Source of the DNA: Membranipora membranacea
Lineage: Eukaryota; Bryozoa; Gymnolaemata; Cheilostomatida; Membraniporidae
Assembly: GCA_914767715.1 (NCBI GenBank)
Contig: OU612065.1
Location: 22,508,001 to 22,568,000, forward strand
Direction: 5' to 3'
DNA length: 60,000 nucleotides
Part shown: positions 1 to 15,000 of the stretch, in pieces
How positions within the stretch are numbered: the stretch's first letter is position 1
Layout of the letters: each line of letters starts with the position of its first letter
Program-made: the position numbers and the translations under genes
Notes under the pieces: generated by a model
What the model saw: only the letters and a program-made list of their open reading frames with translations
Database searches by the model: none
Told to the model about the DNA's origin: nothing

Positions 1-687
1 TGTCTCACGGTCAACTAATATTTCTTTTGTAATTGGTTCTATATTGGGTATCATTTAACAGTAAACACTTCTCTTGTTTGCTGAATTGTTTTCAGTCTTG
101 TAACTGTGAGAGTGTGAACTCAGTCATACCCATTGTACTCTGGTATATTTGCCACTATTTGAAGTAAAGACCCGTCCCGGTTGTATTGGCGGAAAATCCT
201 ATCTTGTCCTGACTGGAAAGTTTCTTACTTCTTTCTCACCTATTCTCACCTCTTGATACATGATGACAACAATGTCCATAGACACATATTCGCTCCTAGC
301 CTTAGCTGAGCTGCCCCATTTTTGTTGATTTTGTTGTCAAATGAAAACAGCAAAAATGGGGACACTGAGATAAGTCTAATTCATTCCAATACCGCTTCGC
401 TTCGTTGTCAACATGCATCATGTCTAAATGTCCCCTTTGTCTTGTTGACTATCAGCTGGATTAATATCTTATCATAATGTCTTTTTTCTATTTCTACTGT
501 ACTTCACATAACAACAAATCTGGTGTATGGTGAAGAAGTGATGGTCTCATTGTGTCGTATTTCAGTATCTCCTTGGTTCCATTCACATTTTATTCACCTC
601 TCCAAATTCCCCGAAAACTCGAATGCATTGTTTTGCCAGACTTCCTTCTGGTGTTGATTTCATCGATATACTTCCCTCTTCCCTTAG
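1..687. other. No gene recognised; probably intron of the MUC4-like gene
   Basis: No exon with convincing splice sites and no signal peptide was found here. The first supported exon of the plus-strand gene starts at 688 in phase 1, so at least one upstream exon must exist. It is either outside the window or too short for me to recognise. The open frame from 552 to 986 runs through the 688-747 exon in a different frame and across its donor site, so it is not a gene. Confidence 0.5.
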
Positions 688-3054
688 GGTCAACATATGA
701 CTCGTCTTTGTACAGTAGCTCTACAGACTCAACAGACTTTACCGACGGTAATCTTTTATATACCTTTTATATCAGTCCTTCGTGCACCATACACTCTTAC
801 TTCATTGCTTTCAAGGAAAAAAATATGGCCCAATGTGATAAAACCTTATACTTTATCACACCTAGCTATGTGAACACAATAATCATAATGCGATGCATTA
901 TTGTATTCGCCTCTCATCCCATCAATCACTCTTATTCATTGGTCAAACTCATACAGAAAATGACAAGAAATGTAGATGTTATATAAATTCTCTGTAGAGT
1001 CAACTTATGAGAGCGCATCCGTCTCGGGGTCTACTGAGCCAACTGGTTTTACTGACGGTAAAGAATTTGATAGAATTTAATAATCCGTAACTTACATTAT
1101 AATAGTTTTAATAAGGTACAGCAATGGTTTATAAGCACCTAATGTACCAAAGCATCCCTAAACAAACAACCAAACCTAATCAATCAAAAGTGAGATTTTG
1201 AGTATATAATATGGCTGCTTGGGGCAATCAACTTACTGTAATCCTCTTACTCCCTTGCAGACAAGATTTAGTTAATTTTTCTGAACATGAAAAAATATTC
1301 AGGTGCCTCTTATCTTTCTTCAGATTCAACTTACGAGAGTACATCATTCTCGGAATCTACAGAATCGACCGAATATACCGATGGTAAAATTTTTTTTTAG
1401 AATTTGATAATCCCTAACTTACATTTCAATAATTTTATTATTTATTATAATTAATTTATAAAACAATTAATGAAACAAGTTGTTGAACAGCAACAATTCC
1501 TAAGCCGCTTCTATTCCGAAGCCTATCATTATCAAAATTTAACCAAAGAAAGGTGAGGTGTAAGCATAATACTGTACAAACAACCAACTTGTAGTAATCC
1601 TATTACTCTCTTGCAGTCAGGTTTTGGTTAACTCGCCAGGGGCCGTCGGGCGAGGGGCAAAAGTCTTGGGGGCTCAGACTGGTAAACTACTAACTGTGAT
1701 GTTTGTTAGGGTCAAATGTACATAGAAAATGACATGAAATGTAGGCGTCTTTTAAACTTGCTGTAGATTCAACTTACGAGAGTACGTCATTCTTGGGATC
1801 TACAGAATCCACTGATTTTACCGATGGTAAAGAATTTGATAGAATTTAATAATCCCTAACTTACATACTAATATTTATTTACCAAGGCATTCTATAAATC
1901 AAACCAATGCATTCCGAGATGCTAACTAATTTTAATGGTAAAAATAAAAAAATAACCCATTTATAGACATGCTGTAGTCTGTAACATTATTGACAAATCC
2001 ATTTTTATTGGCTGACTTAGTTTGAAAAGCTCTGAGCATAGGGACAGTGCAGAGAGAAGACAAGTTACCCGTTTAACATAATTTTTTGAAATCCTCTATT
2101 AGTCAATTTAAATGCAACTCAGTATACCTAACTCATCAAATCAGACATTTAGGCAGATGGTAACTAGTCGGTGCTTATGATACTTCTAATATTATAGCAT
2201 AATTGCTGGGCCATAAAATGTCATAACCTTTCTTCCAGATCATTCTCATCACCTATATCAAGTTTGTTTTAGAGATGGAACCCTAACCAGTCTAATCAGC
2301 TATATAACACCTTCCATCAGAAGCACTATGTATTCAAAAGAATATCAAATGTTTTATATCCATGGAAGGTAAAATATATCCCCTTGGCAACTCATCAACA
2401 ATGCTAAGGTGGTTTCAGCCTCATAAAAACTCTTGCCCCGTCCAACTGCCCCTCTGCCCCTCCCTGCGATAGAGTCAATAATCTTCTCACAAGAGCCAGA
2501 CCTTTCCGCATATCCTCCCTGTATCTTTAATACAAAGGGCATTGTTTAATGGCATTAAAGCCCATGATAATTGTATATTCATTTTAACTCATCCATCTCA
2601 AAACTGTATTGTTTGTGTTGCATCTTCTAGGTACAGGGTCTACATTCGAAGACTCATTTTACAGCAGTTCTACAGAGTCATACGGTTTCTCTGATGGTAA
2701 ATTTTTCATAGACTAGAGTGAAATTAATGTGTAGATAGCCTAACCAGTGAGATGAAAGACATGATTATTTAACCAGCGTTGTTGTATTGAAGAAACGACA
2801 ACATACATCATTTAATTGCATTGATAATTTCTGCATCACATCTCTTGCTCCTATCGCCAGCATGGTACTGTAAAAAGATAGTGAAACCAGAGAAAGAATC
2901 AATGATGTTCTGTAGACAATATTGGCCTTTGGTCACTGTCATCCATTGCGATCATGCACCTTTCCATCATGGTAACTTTGTTAAATATGTCTAGGGTCAA
3001 CATATGAGAGCTCATATGGAAGCTCCACTGAGGAATCGACTGAATCCGTTGATG
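688..3054 (+). repeat. Six tandem homologous Ser/Thr/Glu exons
   Basis: Six consecutive exons of 60, 60, 60, 60, 66 and 60 nt (688, 998, 1324, 1767, 2631, 2995) encode variants of STYESSxxxSTESTxxxDG. Each begins and ends in phase 1, so any number can be skipped or gained without a frameshift. Start (tcaac-tatga) and end (gatg/gacg then gtaa) are conserved in all copies, which supports origin by exon duplication. They form a Ser/Thr-rich, acidic, probably O-glycosylated N-terminal region. Confidence 0.85.
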
Positions 3055-6000
3055 GTAATTTCACCAACTTTATAGAAATTTAAGCATATTTTTCTAACTC
3101 TTCATACTACCCATACTCTAACTACATTCAATAAAATATAACACATATCAGTGTTAACTATAGACTTATAATATTACATATGATTTAGCCTATGCCTATA
3201 CTAGACTCTCAATGTAGTGCACAGGTCGGACGTGTGTTAGAACTAAATCTTAGATTACATTTTGTACAAAATCACTCATAGTTAAAAAAAGGCAGGTCAC
3301 CTCGACTAAGCGAACTAACTATACAAACTCTGCATAACAATACTCACTTTTATAGATATGATGTTAAACTGAAACTTTATACTCCCAAAAAAAAAGATTT
3401 CTTTATGAAAAATTAACATGTTTAATTATTATCTAGGTTTACAGTTAGAAATAATCTGATACATTTCATAACATTCTTAACCTTCTTAGAAATTATGGCA
3501 CCATAGGTGTTGACACGAAAACTCATACATATCGTCCAGTAATTGGCATGATTCACAAAGGAACCTTTTAAACCTGGCCATTGAGATCAGTTTTCCAAAC
3601 AGCTTATGTGAGCAGTTTCATTGAGTAAACTCACTAGAAATACATCATGTTCATGCTCTACAGAAAAACAAAACAATTGGAAATGAACTTTTAAATCTCT
3701 AAACCGCACTGCGAATCGAAAATAATATGAATTGGGGGTTGTGCAGCCAGCACAGAGATATAAAGGTGTTGTTTTTGACTGGTATGTGCCGGGTAGACAA
3801 CTACTTTTGAATTACCTGTTAACAATTTCTTCTCTGTTAATTACAGCCACAGCTAGCACTGAGGGATTGCAAACATCAGCAGAACCTGAAGCCGGTAAGA
3901 ACAGTAAGAATTCAAAGAGAAAAAAATCTAAATGTATGTGTGATATGAGTGTGACTGACATTATAACTGGCTGTTTGAAGTGACGTGAGTGTTTTTCGTC
4001 TTGTAAGAAATTTTTCTATAATCTGAGGCGCATTTTTTGTGTGGATCCTGAATTTTTATGCTAATAATAGATGGGATCATAATTAAGTAGCTGGTGGCTC
4101 TATGTCATTTCAGCTGGAGAAGAAACTACCACGACAGATTACACCACTGATGCAGGGACAACTGAAGAAGACACAACAGATGAGGACTCATCTACTATAC
4201 CAATCACAACACCTTTTATTGATGGTGAGTACCAAGCAGGTGCTGCCTCAGGCTCAGAATCTCAACGATTTATTAGTGTATTTATTCATGTAATCATGAA
4301 AATCATCATCATTAGCAGTCCTCCGCATCCGAAGACGACTTCCGGTGAACCGATTCTCTCCATGTATTCCGGTTTCTGCTGAGAGTCTGCCAATATTCAA
4401 TGGGGAAAGCACTGCTAATGAGTCATTCAGCTAGATTTCAAACTTGGCTAGGAAAAGTGGCGTCAAAAAATTGAGCCTAAATAATGCGAATTTTTTTTGA
4501 ACGGATTGCGGTATGGAATGAAAATACCATGCATCAATATATTATGATTACCCTTATTCTTAGATATATTACGATGACCCTTAGATAAAATACTTGTGCA
4601 ATAACAAACAATTAAATAATTTATCGTAACCAGATGCACTAGGATTTTACCATCATACATACAGTGCAGTTCACTTAATTCAAACCTCTGGGAACCACAA
4701 AAAAATGTGTCCTAATCAAACAGAGTCTGAATTAACCAGCATACACTGTACTATGCTATGATTTTAGAATGGTGGTTAACTACTGCGGCCGCACCATATA
4801 GCTGGAGTGAACCCACCGCCTGGAGCTCTGAGAGGTTATATAGCTGGGGAGAGAGTCAGGGAGATTCAGATCTACTGTCAGATTCTGCTGACTGGGTCGA
4901 CAAGTACTATCGCTGTCAGAGTGTCAGGCTCAATGGTAAAGCTGGGGCCCAGTTCTACAACGCCAGATACTACAATGTTTATGTAAGTTTATCAAGTTTA
5001 GCCAATCAAGGTCATGCAGACATAAAAAAATGAAGCAGGAAAAAACAAACAATCATGCGAACATTCGTAAAATGTTTTATCGAGAAGGATGGTTCCGATG
5101 AGTTAATAAGTATCGCTCTCATGGTGATAGTCATTGTTTTTTCAACAACTAATTTGGCAGTAATTTCATTCGTAACAGAATATTTTACAATTAATACCAA
5201 AAAAAGAAGCAAAATTGTAACATAATGAATTTATTAAACTGTAATTAGGGTGTATCTTTAATGATGATTCAATGATATCTTGGAAACAAAGCGAAAGCAA
5301 AAGGGTTAGTTATAGTAGAGTTGTGTGTAATTGTTGGCCTGTCAGCTGTATTTTAATCCGAAGCTTGCTTTAATCTCCACTGAAATCTTTCACTGGATAG
5401 TGTCTCAGATTTTTGGCAGGTGTTGCATTAATAGCCAATTGTCTGGTTATTAAGGCAATGTAATTTGTGCCATACATGCTTCTATCATTTAAAGGGCGGG
5501 AACTAAAGTTTCTTTACTTAAGGAGTAACAGGGGAGAGGAATGATAATGCCTAAAAATTATTTGTCAAGCACGTTTCTGTTACTCCGTTCTTTACTTGTT
5601 GTAGTACCATTCAAGTGATGCCTACTTAGCTTAGTCCCGTTAATCTGGACATTCTCTTTACCATAAATCGGGTTTCTATCTTCAGATCTGTAACAATGGT
5701 ATGCTGACACTGAACCAGGTATGGAGAGAGGGATACCCCACAGTATTTGAGACTGACTCCTGGTATGACGATAAACCAATCATAGCGCCTTACTGGGCTC
5801 AGTCTGACGAAGCTGTCATGGAGCTGCTATCTGAGGAATACCCCGACGCCAAGTCTGCAGTGTATCACCAGGTCTACCAGAAGAGCTCGTCTATGGATCA
5901 GGCTACCAGCGATGTTCTCGCTAGAGCTGCAGAAGACGTAGCCAATCACGGTATGAATTTTTGCTAGTTGATGGATAAATTTGAAAAACAATATTACTCA

Positions 6001-9000
6001 AAAAGTTCTTACTAAGCTTTATTGGGAAAATTTGTCATGCTAGTATCTAGCCTTGTCACTCGGCTGCCTTTTTGCTTTGCCCCCAAAACAAACAAGGAAC
6101 CGCGTGACGAGGCTAACTAGTGCCTGATTTGACAGGGTTGTCAAGACAGAGTCTCACATAACATGACATCATGTGAAATTGAAGTAATGATTTTTGTAAC
6201 CTACTGCTTTCTGGCTAGCAAATTGTCACAACATTATTCAACTGTCCCATTTTACAGCTGACGCGGTAGCAGACTTTTCACCCACCTGGGTGCTGGTTGT
6301 GACATGGGTAAACATGCCTTACACAATGAGTAACTGTCGTGATGTCGCCATCATTAAAACAGCTTTCCAGTTTGAGGACAGCGACACTGTTGCATGTGAG
6401 GAACTGGCTAAAACATTGTCGGTAAGTTCGAATTGTACACCCATATCATATATTCTATCGAGTGGACAATAAACATTCAAGAAAAGTTTTCGATCAGCCT
6501 CACAAAATCAATGCATTAATGAAATTAAATATATTTATGGTTGTTAGCAATCTGTTAGATATTTCAAAATTCAGTGTATCTAGTCCTCGGAAAACTAAAC
6601 GTCCATGAAAACTCCCTGTGTGTAGGCAACTCGGTTCGTTCAGTTGGATCTTAATTCTTTTCATTCGCTCATTTCAGTTTATTGAAACAGGTTTGAGAAA
6701 TAGCACCACTAATTAATCTCTATTCACACATGTGTATTGCTATTTTACAGCTGAATCACTTCCAGACAGTGTTCATGACTGATGGTACTTATACATTCGT
6801 CAAATTCAACTATCCAGAGGATGGCATCAACTGGGCTTACCCTGGTATGTGAATATAAATGATATAAAAATACAATTTTCACCATAAGTGGGTTTTTTGC
6901 CTTCAATTTGATGAGCCTAGTAATGAGGATTGATTTTTTAAGAAATAGCAATAAACAAACTTCAATCTTCAAACTTCATTTTCATGCACCAGCATCCTGA
7001 TGAGAATGTAATGAAAATAAAATGGGATGTCGTAGTATATTATTACGTTATGTTACTGCTGACATTGAATTTAAATAATGACTGTAGGGCTTGGGTTAAC
7101 AGGAAGAAAGTCAATAAAATACATAATGTTTATCGATGCTTTGACTACAATTTGTATTTGAGTTTGATTTGACGCAAAAGCACATCCTGTGATAAGGCTA
7201 TTGGATTTCATGAAAGTATGATAATGTCCTACACATTGCTCTCTGCCAGTCAGCGGGCAGCAGTAATTGAACCGTTTGTCTAACTGTCTAAATACAGCCT
7301 TCTAAAAAATCTGGCCTAATTCTTGTTTGTATAATATATTAAATTGAAATGCAAACAGCGTTCACCAAGTTACCTACTAAACAAGTTTTGACTGTTGCTG
7401 CAGAGATTGCTCCCAATAATTGACCCATAGGTTGAAATACTGCAGGTCATTCTGGGAAACAGGCCATACTGAAGTATCTCCCACCATTGAGTAAATTTTT
7501 CTTTTCGTGGGACCAAAAATAAAACACAGGCAGCAAGAATTGTTTTTCGATCAGTTGTTAAACTTCATAGTTATCAAACATTGAACATTCGAATTGATTT
7601 AAATTGCTGACTCTACATCTCGCTTTATCTCTCTAGTTATACTCAATACAATGTAAAGCGGGGTAGGAGATGAATTAATTACTCAGTAAAAAAATAGAGC
7701 CTTGAAATTAATAAAACAGAATCAAAAGACTTTTATAACCTTATATTATGTCATTATGTAACATTATAATATGACTTCTTTGCAGATATCACCACCACAA
7801 ACACCGAGAAGTTAGATCTGATTTTGGGTAACGCCGCTCCTCTGACTGGTGTAGCAGTAGCTGGTATAACATCTGGTGATGCTCTTACTGGGGTTACACC
7901 TAACAACCAGTATGTGACCAACAGTAACACCATCAATCTCGCACAGATCGACGAAATCGCCGGAAACTTAGACGGTAAGACAATATTGAGCTGATAATGT
8001 TATAATGGAGGGAACAAAGAAATATAAATGTACAGTGATATTCTTCTCTAGTCTAGCTTGCTAATTGTATCTAGAGCAAGTTTGATCAATATGCTCGATG
8101 CTCTCATTCTCCCAAGGGGGAGCAAGTACAACAAAATACAGGCGAATTTGATAAAACTTTATCGAGAAACGATCAGCAAGCTCAACTAAGGATGAATATC
8201 ACCATACATTTATATTTTTTGTTGGGAATTTTCTTCCACTGAACTCGCTGTTAGGAATATTGTTTAACAGGAAATAGGTTGTGTGCACAGGTTTGATTGG
8301 TTTATTGAACAGGAGAGGATTAACTTGAGTTAACAGCATCTAGTTCTAGGTCGCTTCCTGCTGATGAATAACTGTTTTGGGAGATCAATGCGTTGTTTCC
8401 TCTCGTCATAATTCTACTAAAACAGAAATTACACAAAATGACAGGATTCATATTACATGGCTGTGATTATAAGTTGATTGACTTTTCAAGGCCATTCAGA
8501 AAGGAATAACTTGGTCAGCTGTTCAGCTTATCAATGATAATGATGATATTAACTTCATTTATTATTATTTATTTTGTACAAATATCATCAGTTCTGAAAT
8601 GACGTCTTGATATGCATAATCAAACACCATGGATGCAAAAGATAGTGATAGTGCGGCATTTTTTCGCCATGATATCATATCTGGATATTATAATAACATG
8701 GTCATTCAAAAATCATTATTATCATGACAAAGCAGATGGACAATACAGTCCTGTTGCCTCATTGCCTGTTGCCCCAATAGTTTTTTTCTATTTTTGGAAT
8801 ATAAAGAGCATAAAACAATTAAGAAAGAACTCTGGACTAGAGGACTGATATTCTAGGCAGTTATGTAAATCAAATATTGACTATTAATAATAGTTTTAAG
8901 CAGTTTGTTTATTCTGTATCTCTGACTATTGTGATATTGATTGTAGTGGCTCAATGCCTTGGTATGCAGCTTTGCGGTGTTTGCTATGCTGCCTGTGTTG

Positions 9001-12000
9001 AATGTTGGTCAGTATTGAGATACTCACTTTTGAGTTGCGTCAAAAGGACATATTGTATAGTATAATAGTTATCTGCTGTCATTTCTTTAAAACTCGGACA
9101 GTGTTCAGCTATACCTAATTGCCTATAACATTATTAGAAATTTTTTGATTCAATGTTTTCTTTCAATATGGCATGTTTTCAAGTTCTAGTCAGGCTAACT
9201 GAAACCGTTGGCTATGCTGCTCTTGTGAAATTGTTCTGAAAACCCATGGAAGCATCCATCAGCTCCCTCTCTTTCAGATCACAGTAATGCCCTGCACTTA
9301 CAACAAATTTGAACCTCTGTTTATGGTCTAAAAGGTAGACAAGTAGGCTTTGACTTTTGACTTTTTTCAGATGGCAGAATCGGAGAATGGCTGTTCAGAG
9401 TTGAGTCTTCCACTGGATCTAAGACACCTGAGGTTGAATGTGTAGAATGGGTACTCGATCAGGACTTCCAAACTTATTATAGTTATTCATTCGACACACC
9501 CTGCCCCACCACCGCATGGCATGCCCAGCTTGATAATACGTAAGTCAAGCACTATTTATACAGTCTAATATATCATTCAAACTATGGATATCTGCATCAG
9601 TATATCTAATCCATAAACATATTAATAAGCATTTATATGTTTATGATCTAATCTGATCAATCATCAAGACGGTTGAAGTTCTAATTTAGACTACTCAGCA
9701 TCTTAACAGAAGTTGTCCCCTCATTTAAATTGGTTAGACAACTCTGCATTGCAGTTTGGTGCCTGCCATTGATATAAATGAACTTTGATCTACCTCCAGA
9801 AATAAATATAATCATTTGAGATATAAGATTAGTCAGTTTTATGGATCTCACCTTTTTCACAGGTTTACTTTATATGGATACTATGACTCTTACGCCCGTG
9901 TTTGCTACGAGTCAGCTTTCAGTTCGGATGACAAGAAGCAGCAATGCTGTTATAACAACGACTGGTGGTCATCGGACTTTGCATCTCTCATTGTGGGAGC
10001 CCCTAATGGTGGCTATGTGACTGATGTGGTAAGTTATAGTCAAAAAAAGTAATAAAGAAAAATTGTTGAATTAGAGATTTTCGTCTTATGGATGGATACC
10101 ACCGAAAGTTTTTTCTTCTTTTGCAGCATTTTTCATGACATGAATTGTCACGATGCAGGCCTGACGATCATCATTATCATCATCACGAAATTTATGCCAA
10201 TTATGTTTAAAAAATTCTGTATTAGGATCCAATGCAATTTAAATCCATAGTTGTCCGTCTGTTTCTTTCCTTGAGACATGCATTTAGACCATAAATGCCA
10301 AATATGTTGAAAATCTTGTAGGACACGACCTCCCAAGATTATGGTTACCAGAAATGTTGTACTGAGAGCTCTATGTGTCGATTCTTTTACCGAGCCAGAC
10401 CTTCGGATAACGGCAGAAGCTATGTTGGACCATCAGTCAGTAAGTTTGTGATAACATATATATATATATATACATATATGCATGTATATATATATATAGA
10501 ATATGTATGTGGGCCCAGATTGAGACACTTACCAACTTCCCATCTACTCTCCTGAAAGAGTACCATACTAGTAATAAATATTTTATACTGGGCGATATAT
10601 CTATGCCTGAGGCTGTTGAGATATTTTGGGCATATATTATCACAAGAGCACAATACGTATAATGACCAGGCAGAGATCACCCTGACACGCAAGTACTCCT
10701 TCAGCGCATGTAGATTTTGACTCGTTCGTCAGAAAATTATATTCACTGTTTTTTCGAAAACAGAGATCTGTGTTGGTCCCCTAACATACTATTGCTGTAG
10801 TTTTAGGCCATAATTTACCTTCCTGAGTGCGTGCTGCAAGCTGCCAAAAATTACTGAATACAAGTATATCAGAACATGATACAGCTTATCAGCCATTGGT
10901 AATTCTGTATCACGTTAGCCAATTTCTGATTGGAGGAATCAATAAATAGGTCATGTACTCTAATATCTATGTCACTCCCTTACCCCCCTGTCACTTACCT
11001 TATCCTGTCTCATACCTTATACTGTCACTTACTTTGCAGGAGTTTGGTTCGGTGATCCTCATATCGTCACTAGCGATGGACTGGGCTATACCTTTAATGG
11101 ACTTGGAGAGTACTTGTTTACTTCGATCGGTGATAGTGTTACCATTCAGGCCAGAACAGAAAATGTCATACTTGATGATGGAGGTTTGTGATACATTTTA
11201 TTATGAAAGGATAATTTTTTATTTCCCTATAAATACTAGAATTTATATTTTAACGGATTTATTAATTGAAAGATGATTGGCTAGTAGTTGCTATTGGGAT
11301 TTAGTGGCGTATCACCACTTATAACCTGCAACCAGCAACCTGCTCTCAAATCAAGTCACAACACTTATATTTGACCTCATGTTTGGAGTCCTGTGTTCAA
11401 TTCGCGGTCGGCACGTTGGTTTCTGGAATGACATCCAATCGCAATAGCTCCTGCGCTACCTCAATACAATGTACACTGATAAAAAACCAATTCTGGGTTA
11501 CTCATATCACGTATCAGTATCACTACTATAAACAAGAGTGAGTTCATTTTATTTAATTTAAGGTAAGGGACAGGCCACATTCTTCAGTGCTGTCTGCGTA
11601 GAAAGCACCGGCCTACCAAAGGTGCAGTTACAGGTAAACAAGGGCGCCACCAACACTACCACCGGTCTGGAGAATCTGCTACAGCTGATCGTCAACGGCA
11701 CTGAGATGGACATAGGTCAGATCATAGAGAACGGTAACTCCACTCAGACGCTGAGCGGAGTTAGCGAGAATGTCCTGTTCAAGAGGACAAATGCCACTGT
11801 TACTGTGTCGTTCTCTACCGGAGTTTCCATCACTACAGGAGTTGCCAATGTGAGTTCGGGATGTCTTTGTTGATGTCAGATGCCTCAAAATTGAAAATAG
11901 CAATATGCTAGAAGATGACTAGTGTTTTGTTTTAACTTTATTGGTATAACTTTTATTTAATAGGAACGTTTTTCAAAATCAGCCATCGAGATTACAAAAA

Positions 12001-15000
12001 AAATCTTCAATCAAGATGAAATGATGTTATGTTTGTTTTTTCACAATTATTAAAATTTTGTTGTTACCTTCCTTTCAGGGAATGATGTCCATCACACCAA
12101 GTTTCCCAAACAGCTTCAAAGGTCAAACCGTTGGTCTGACTGGGGTGTTTGATGATGATACCACCAATGACTTCACATACCTCAATGGAACCACCAGCAT
12201 CTCATCTAACTCTACTGAGAGTGAAATATTCGTCTGGGCCAGCACCTGTAAGAATCTTACTCCACATAATTTCTGCAGGAAGTTACCAAGAACCCCCTGC
12301 TGTGTTAGCTAAGCATTAATTTATTCTCTTAATCAGACTCCATGCATTGCATCAGTAGATTCATAAAAAATACTTCACGATGAAATTTAATGCATGTACA
12401 TATGGAAGGTAACAAAGTAATGCCAGTGGTTGGAGTTGCCCCTTTATGTGAAAAAGGGATTATAACCTGTGAACAGTTTTGAGCCTCCTTTTTTACCAAA
12501 TGAGTTAAATATTTTTTTGAATGATGTGAGTTGTCATCACCAGCTATTTATTACAGTCGCTGTTGCTGAGGCTGATTCTATCATGTACTACACTGAAGCT
12601 GACACTGACTGGTGGACTTACAATAACAACACCTTTGTACCTGTGTTCGCTGATGATGTCGATAACTGGGCCTGGAGCTCTGATGAATTCAAGCAGACTG
12701 CGTACTCCACATGTGGGGATAACACCGAGTGTCTGTATGATGTGTTCATCACTGGAGATTTGGAGATTGGAGCCACCTCCAAGGCAACTGGAGAGGAAAA
12801 CGAACAACAAAACGCCATCATTGGTAAGTTTTATGTAACACTGTGTGTCTTCAAACATACACTACTGTATAGTAAAGTGTGACTGCGTTGCTCAGATTTG
12901 AAAGTAAAGTTCCTCTTATCTTTATCAGTATCTGTTTTTATACGGCCTCTCTAAAAATAGTCTCTTAGCTTCCAATATGATAGTAAATAGGTTTTGAAAA
13001 TCCTGATTTGCATTTGCATTCTTTATTTCGCTTCTCATTTGTAACCTAAAGATTTGTTTTTTCATCTCAGCCAACCAGCCACCAATCATCAATGGTACAG
13101 ACGCTCTGCTGATCACTGTCGGGGAAGAGTTCCAATACACAGTCCTGGTAAACGACTCCAACGGTGATACCATCACCGTCACCACCAACATCAACTCATC
13201 GATCAGTTTGGACGGTGAAGATGCCACTATCACAGCCACTGTAACCAATGTGACAGGTTTCTCTCTGACTATCACAGCTAAGGACCCATCAGGTGCTGCC
13301 ACCACCCACACACCTATAGCTATGCTGTGTAGCTGTACTAATAATGGTACTTGTGTGGAGTTGTCTGCAGATGAACAGGCAGATGTGGAGACTAGGTAAG
13401 TTATCACAGATTCTCAGGTCTTCTTTTCTTACTAATTTTTTTAATACTTTTATTGTCAGCATGTTTTTCAATTGGTTTTTATGCAAATAGTGCCAAAAAA
13501 AGGGGAAAACGAAGCCAAAACAATAGAATTTGGAATTCCCAACGTCTCATATGAAACCACTTTCACTAGAATAAGTGCTGACCAGCTAAAAAATAAAAAC
13601 ACTTTTGTTAGAGCAGACATAACTTGAAAATACACAAACTACCGACAGCCTTATTTCTACAACCCATCTTTTGATGAGTTGAGAGACGCATGGATAAGGC
13701 TACCATGGAAATGTCTTTAATTTCACTCTGGTAACTATAACTGAGAGTAATGTATGTTTAATTCACAGCTCCGTTGTCTTGGATTGTGTCTGTCCAACTG
13801 GTTATACCGGATCACTTTGTGAGACAGATTTAGATGCCTGTACTCTGGTAGCCTCCCCCTGTTATCCTGGAGTACTGTGCCAAGATTTACCTGCCCCTGC
13901 TGGAAACACTGGATATGAGTAAGTATAACGTTATTGTAGCCAATGTTCTGGCTCTGATCTGATTGGTTGTTGCGTAGGCCCAGCCAATCAGAGCCAACAC
14001 ATTGGCTAACGTTATGGTAAAGTTAATCTTGACTATAGGTTGTTCAGATGTGTGAACTTACGCCTCAATTCTCACCGAAATAAATATTGATGTTCCCATA
14101 TAAAATGAGCTGACTCACAAGCTTTTTAACCTATGACTTTGCTTTGACTGTACTTTCCTGCTAAAAAACGTGAATAGTAGTGTTATCCATGTATTATGAT
14201 AAATTTGAACTTTTTATTTTCACACCAAAACAGTACCTATATATGAAATTCCTGTGACGACATTGTGTAACACCTAATCTTTCTGAAGGAAGAGTTAAGT
14301 GCGGGGAACTTGTAACCAGAAGGTCTTGTGATACATAGCTTGAGCCCTCAAAACCCCCTCCCCTCCCTTCTCGCCCGAGGACCCCTGGTGTTACATAATG
14401 TTGGGAGATATGAGAGAACGAGCAGAGCACAGTAGTGTGTTTGTTTCCTGTTTCAGATGCGGAGACTGCCCAGCTGGGTACGAAGGAGACGGTAAAACAT
14501 GCTCAGATATTGATGAATGTGCCTTAGATAGCTGTGACCACATCTGTGTCAACTCTCCAGGATCATTCACATGTGCCTGTAGATCTGGCTATGAACTCAA
14601 CGATGATCTATCAACTTGCGATGGTATGTTGGTTAAAAAAATGTGATTTTTCAGTTTGCAAAATAGATTGTCCTGTTGATTTATTATCATTCTCTATAAA
14701 ATTAAAGGTGTTTTATTTCTATTCTCTCACTGCCAAAGAAACTCGCCAGATCAAGTTTGATCCAATTTCCATGCATTACATAACGCTCCTATTCTAGTGG
14801 TTAGCCACTGCATCCGTTGGCTCAAGGGGAAGCAACCCCAAATTAAGACAAAATAGATTAGAATTCGATAAAAGACTCGCTATCTTTCTGATTGAACCCG
14901 ATGCCGTTATGGACATTGTTGGTTTTGGTTATATCAAGCTAGCTATTAGCATATGAATCAACAAAAGACCAGTCTCCCATCAGTATTTGTTTTTTTCAGG

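Noticed and set aside
552-986. 144-codon ORF at the left end
   Set aside because: It crosses the acceptor and donor of the repeat exon at 688-747 in a different frame and has no domain or codon signal.
11280-11500. Second tRNA-derived SINE (gttcaattc box B-like)
   Set aside because: A B-box-like string is present, but no A box at the right distance and no paralogous empty site.
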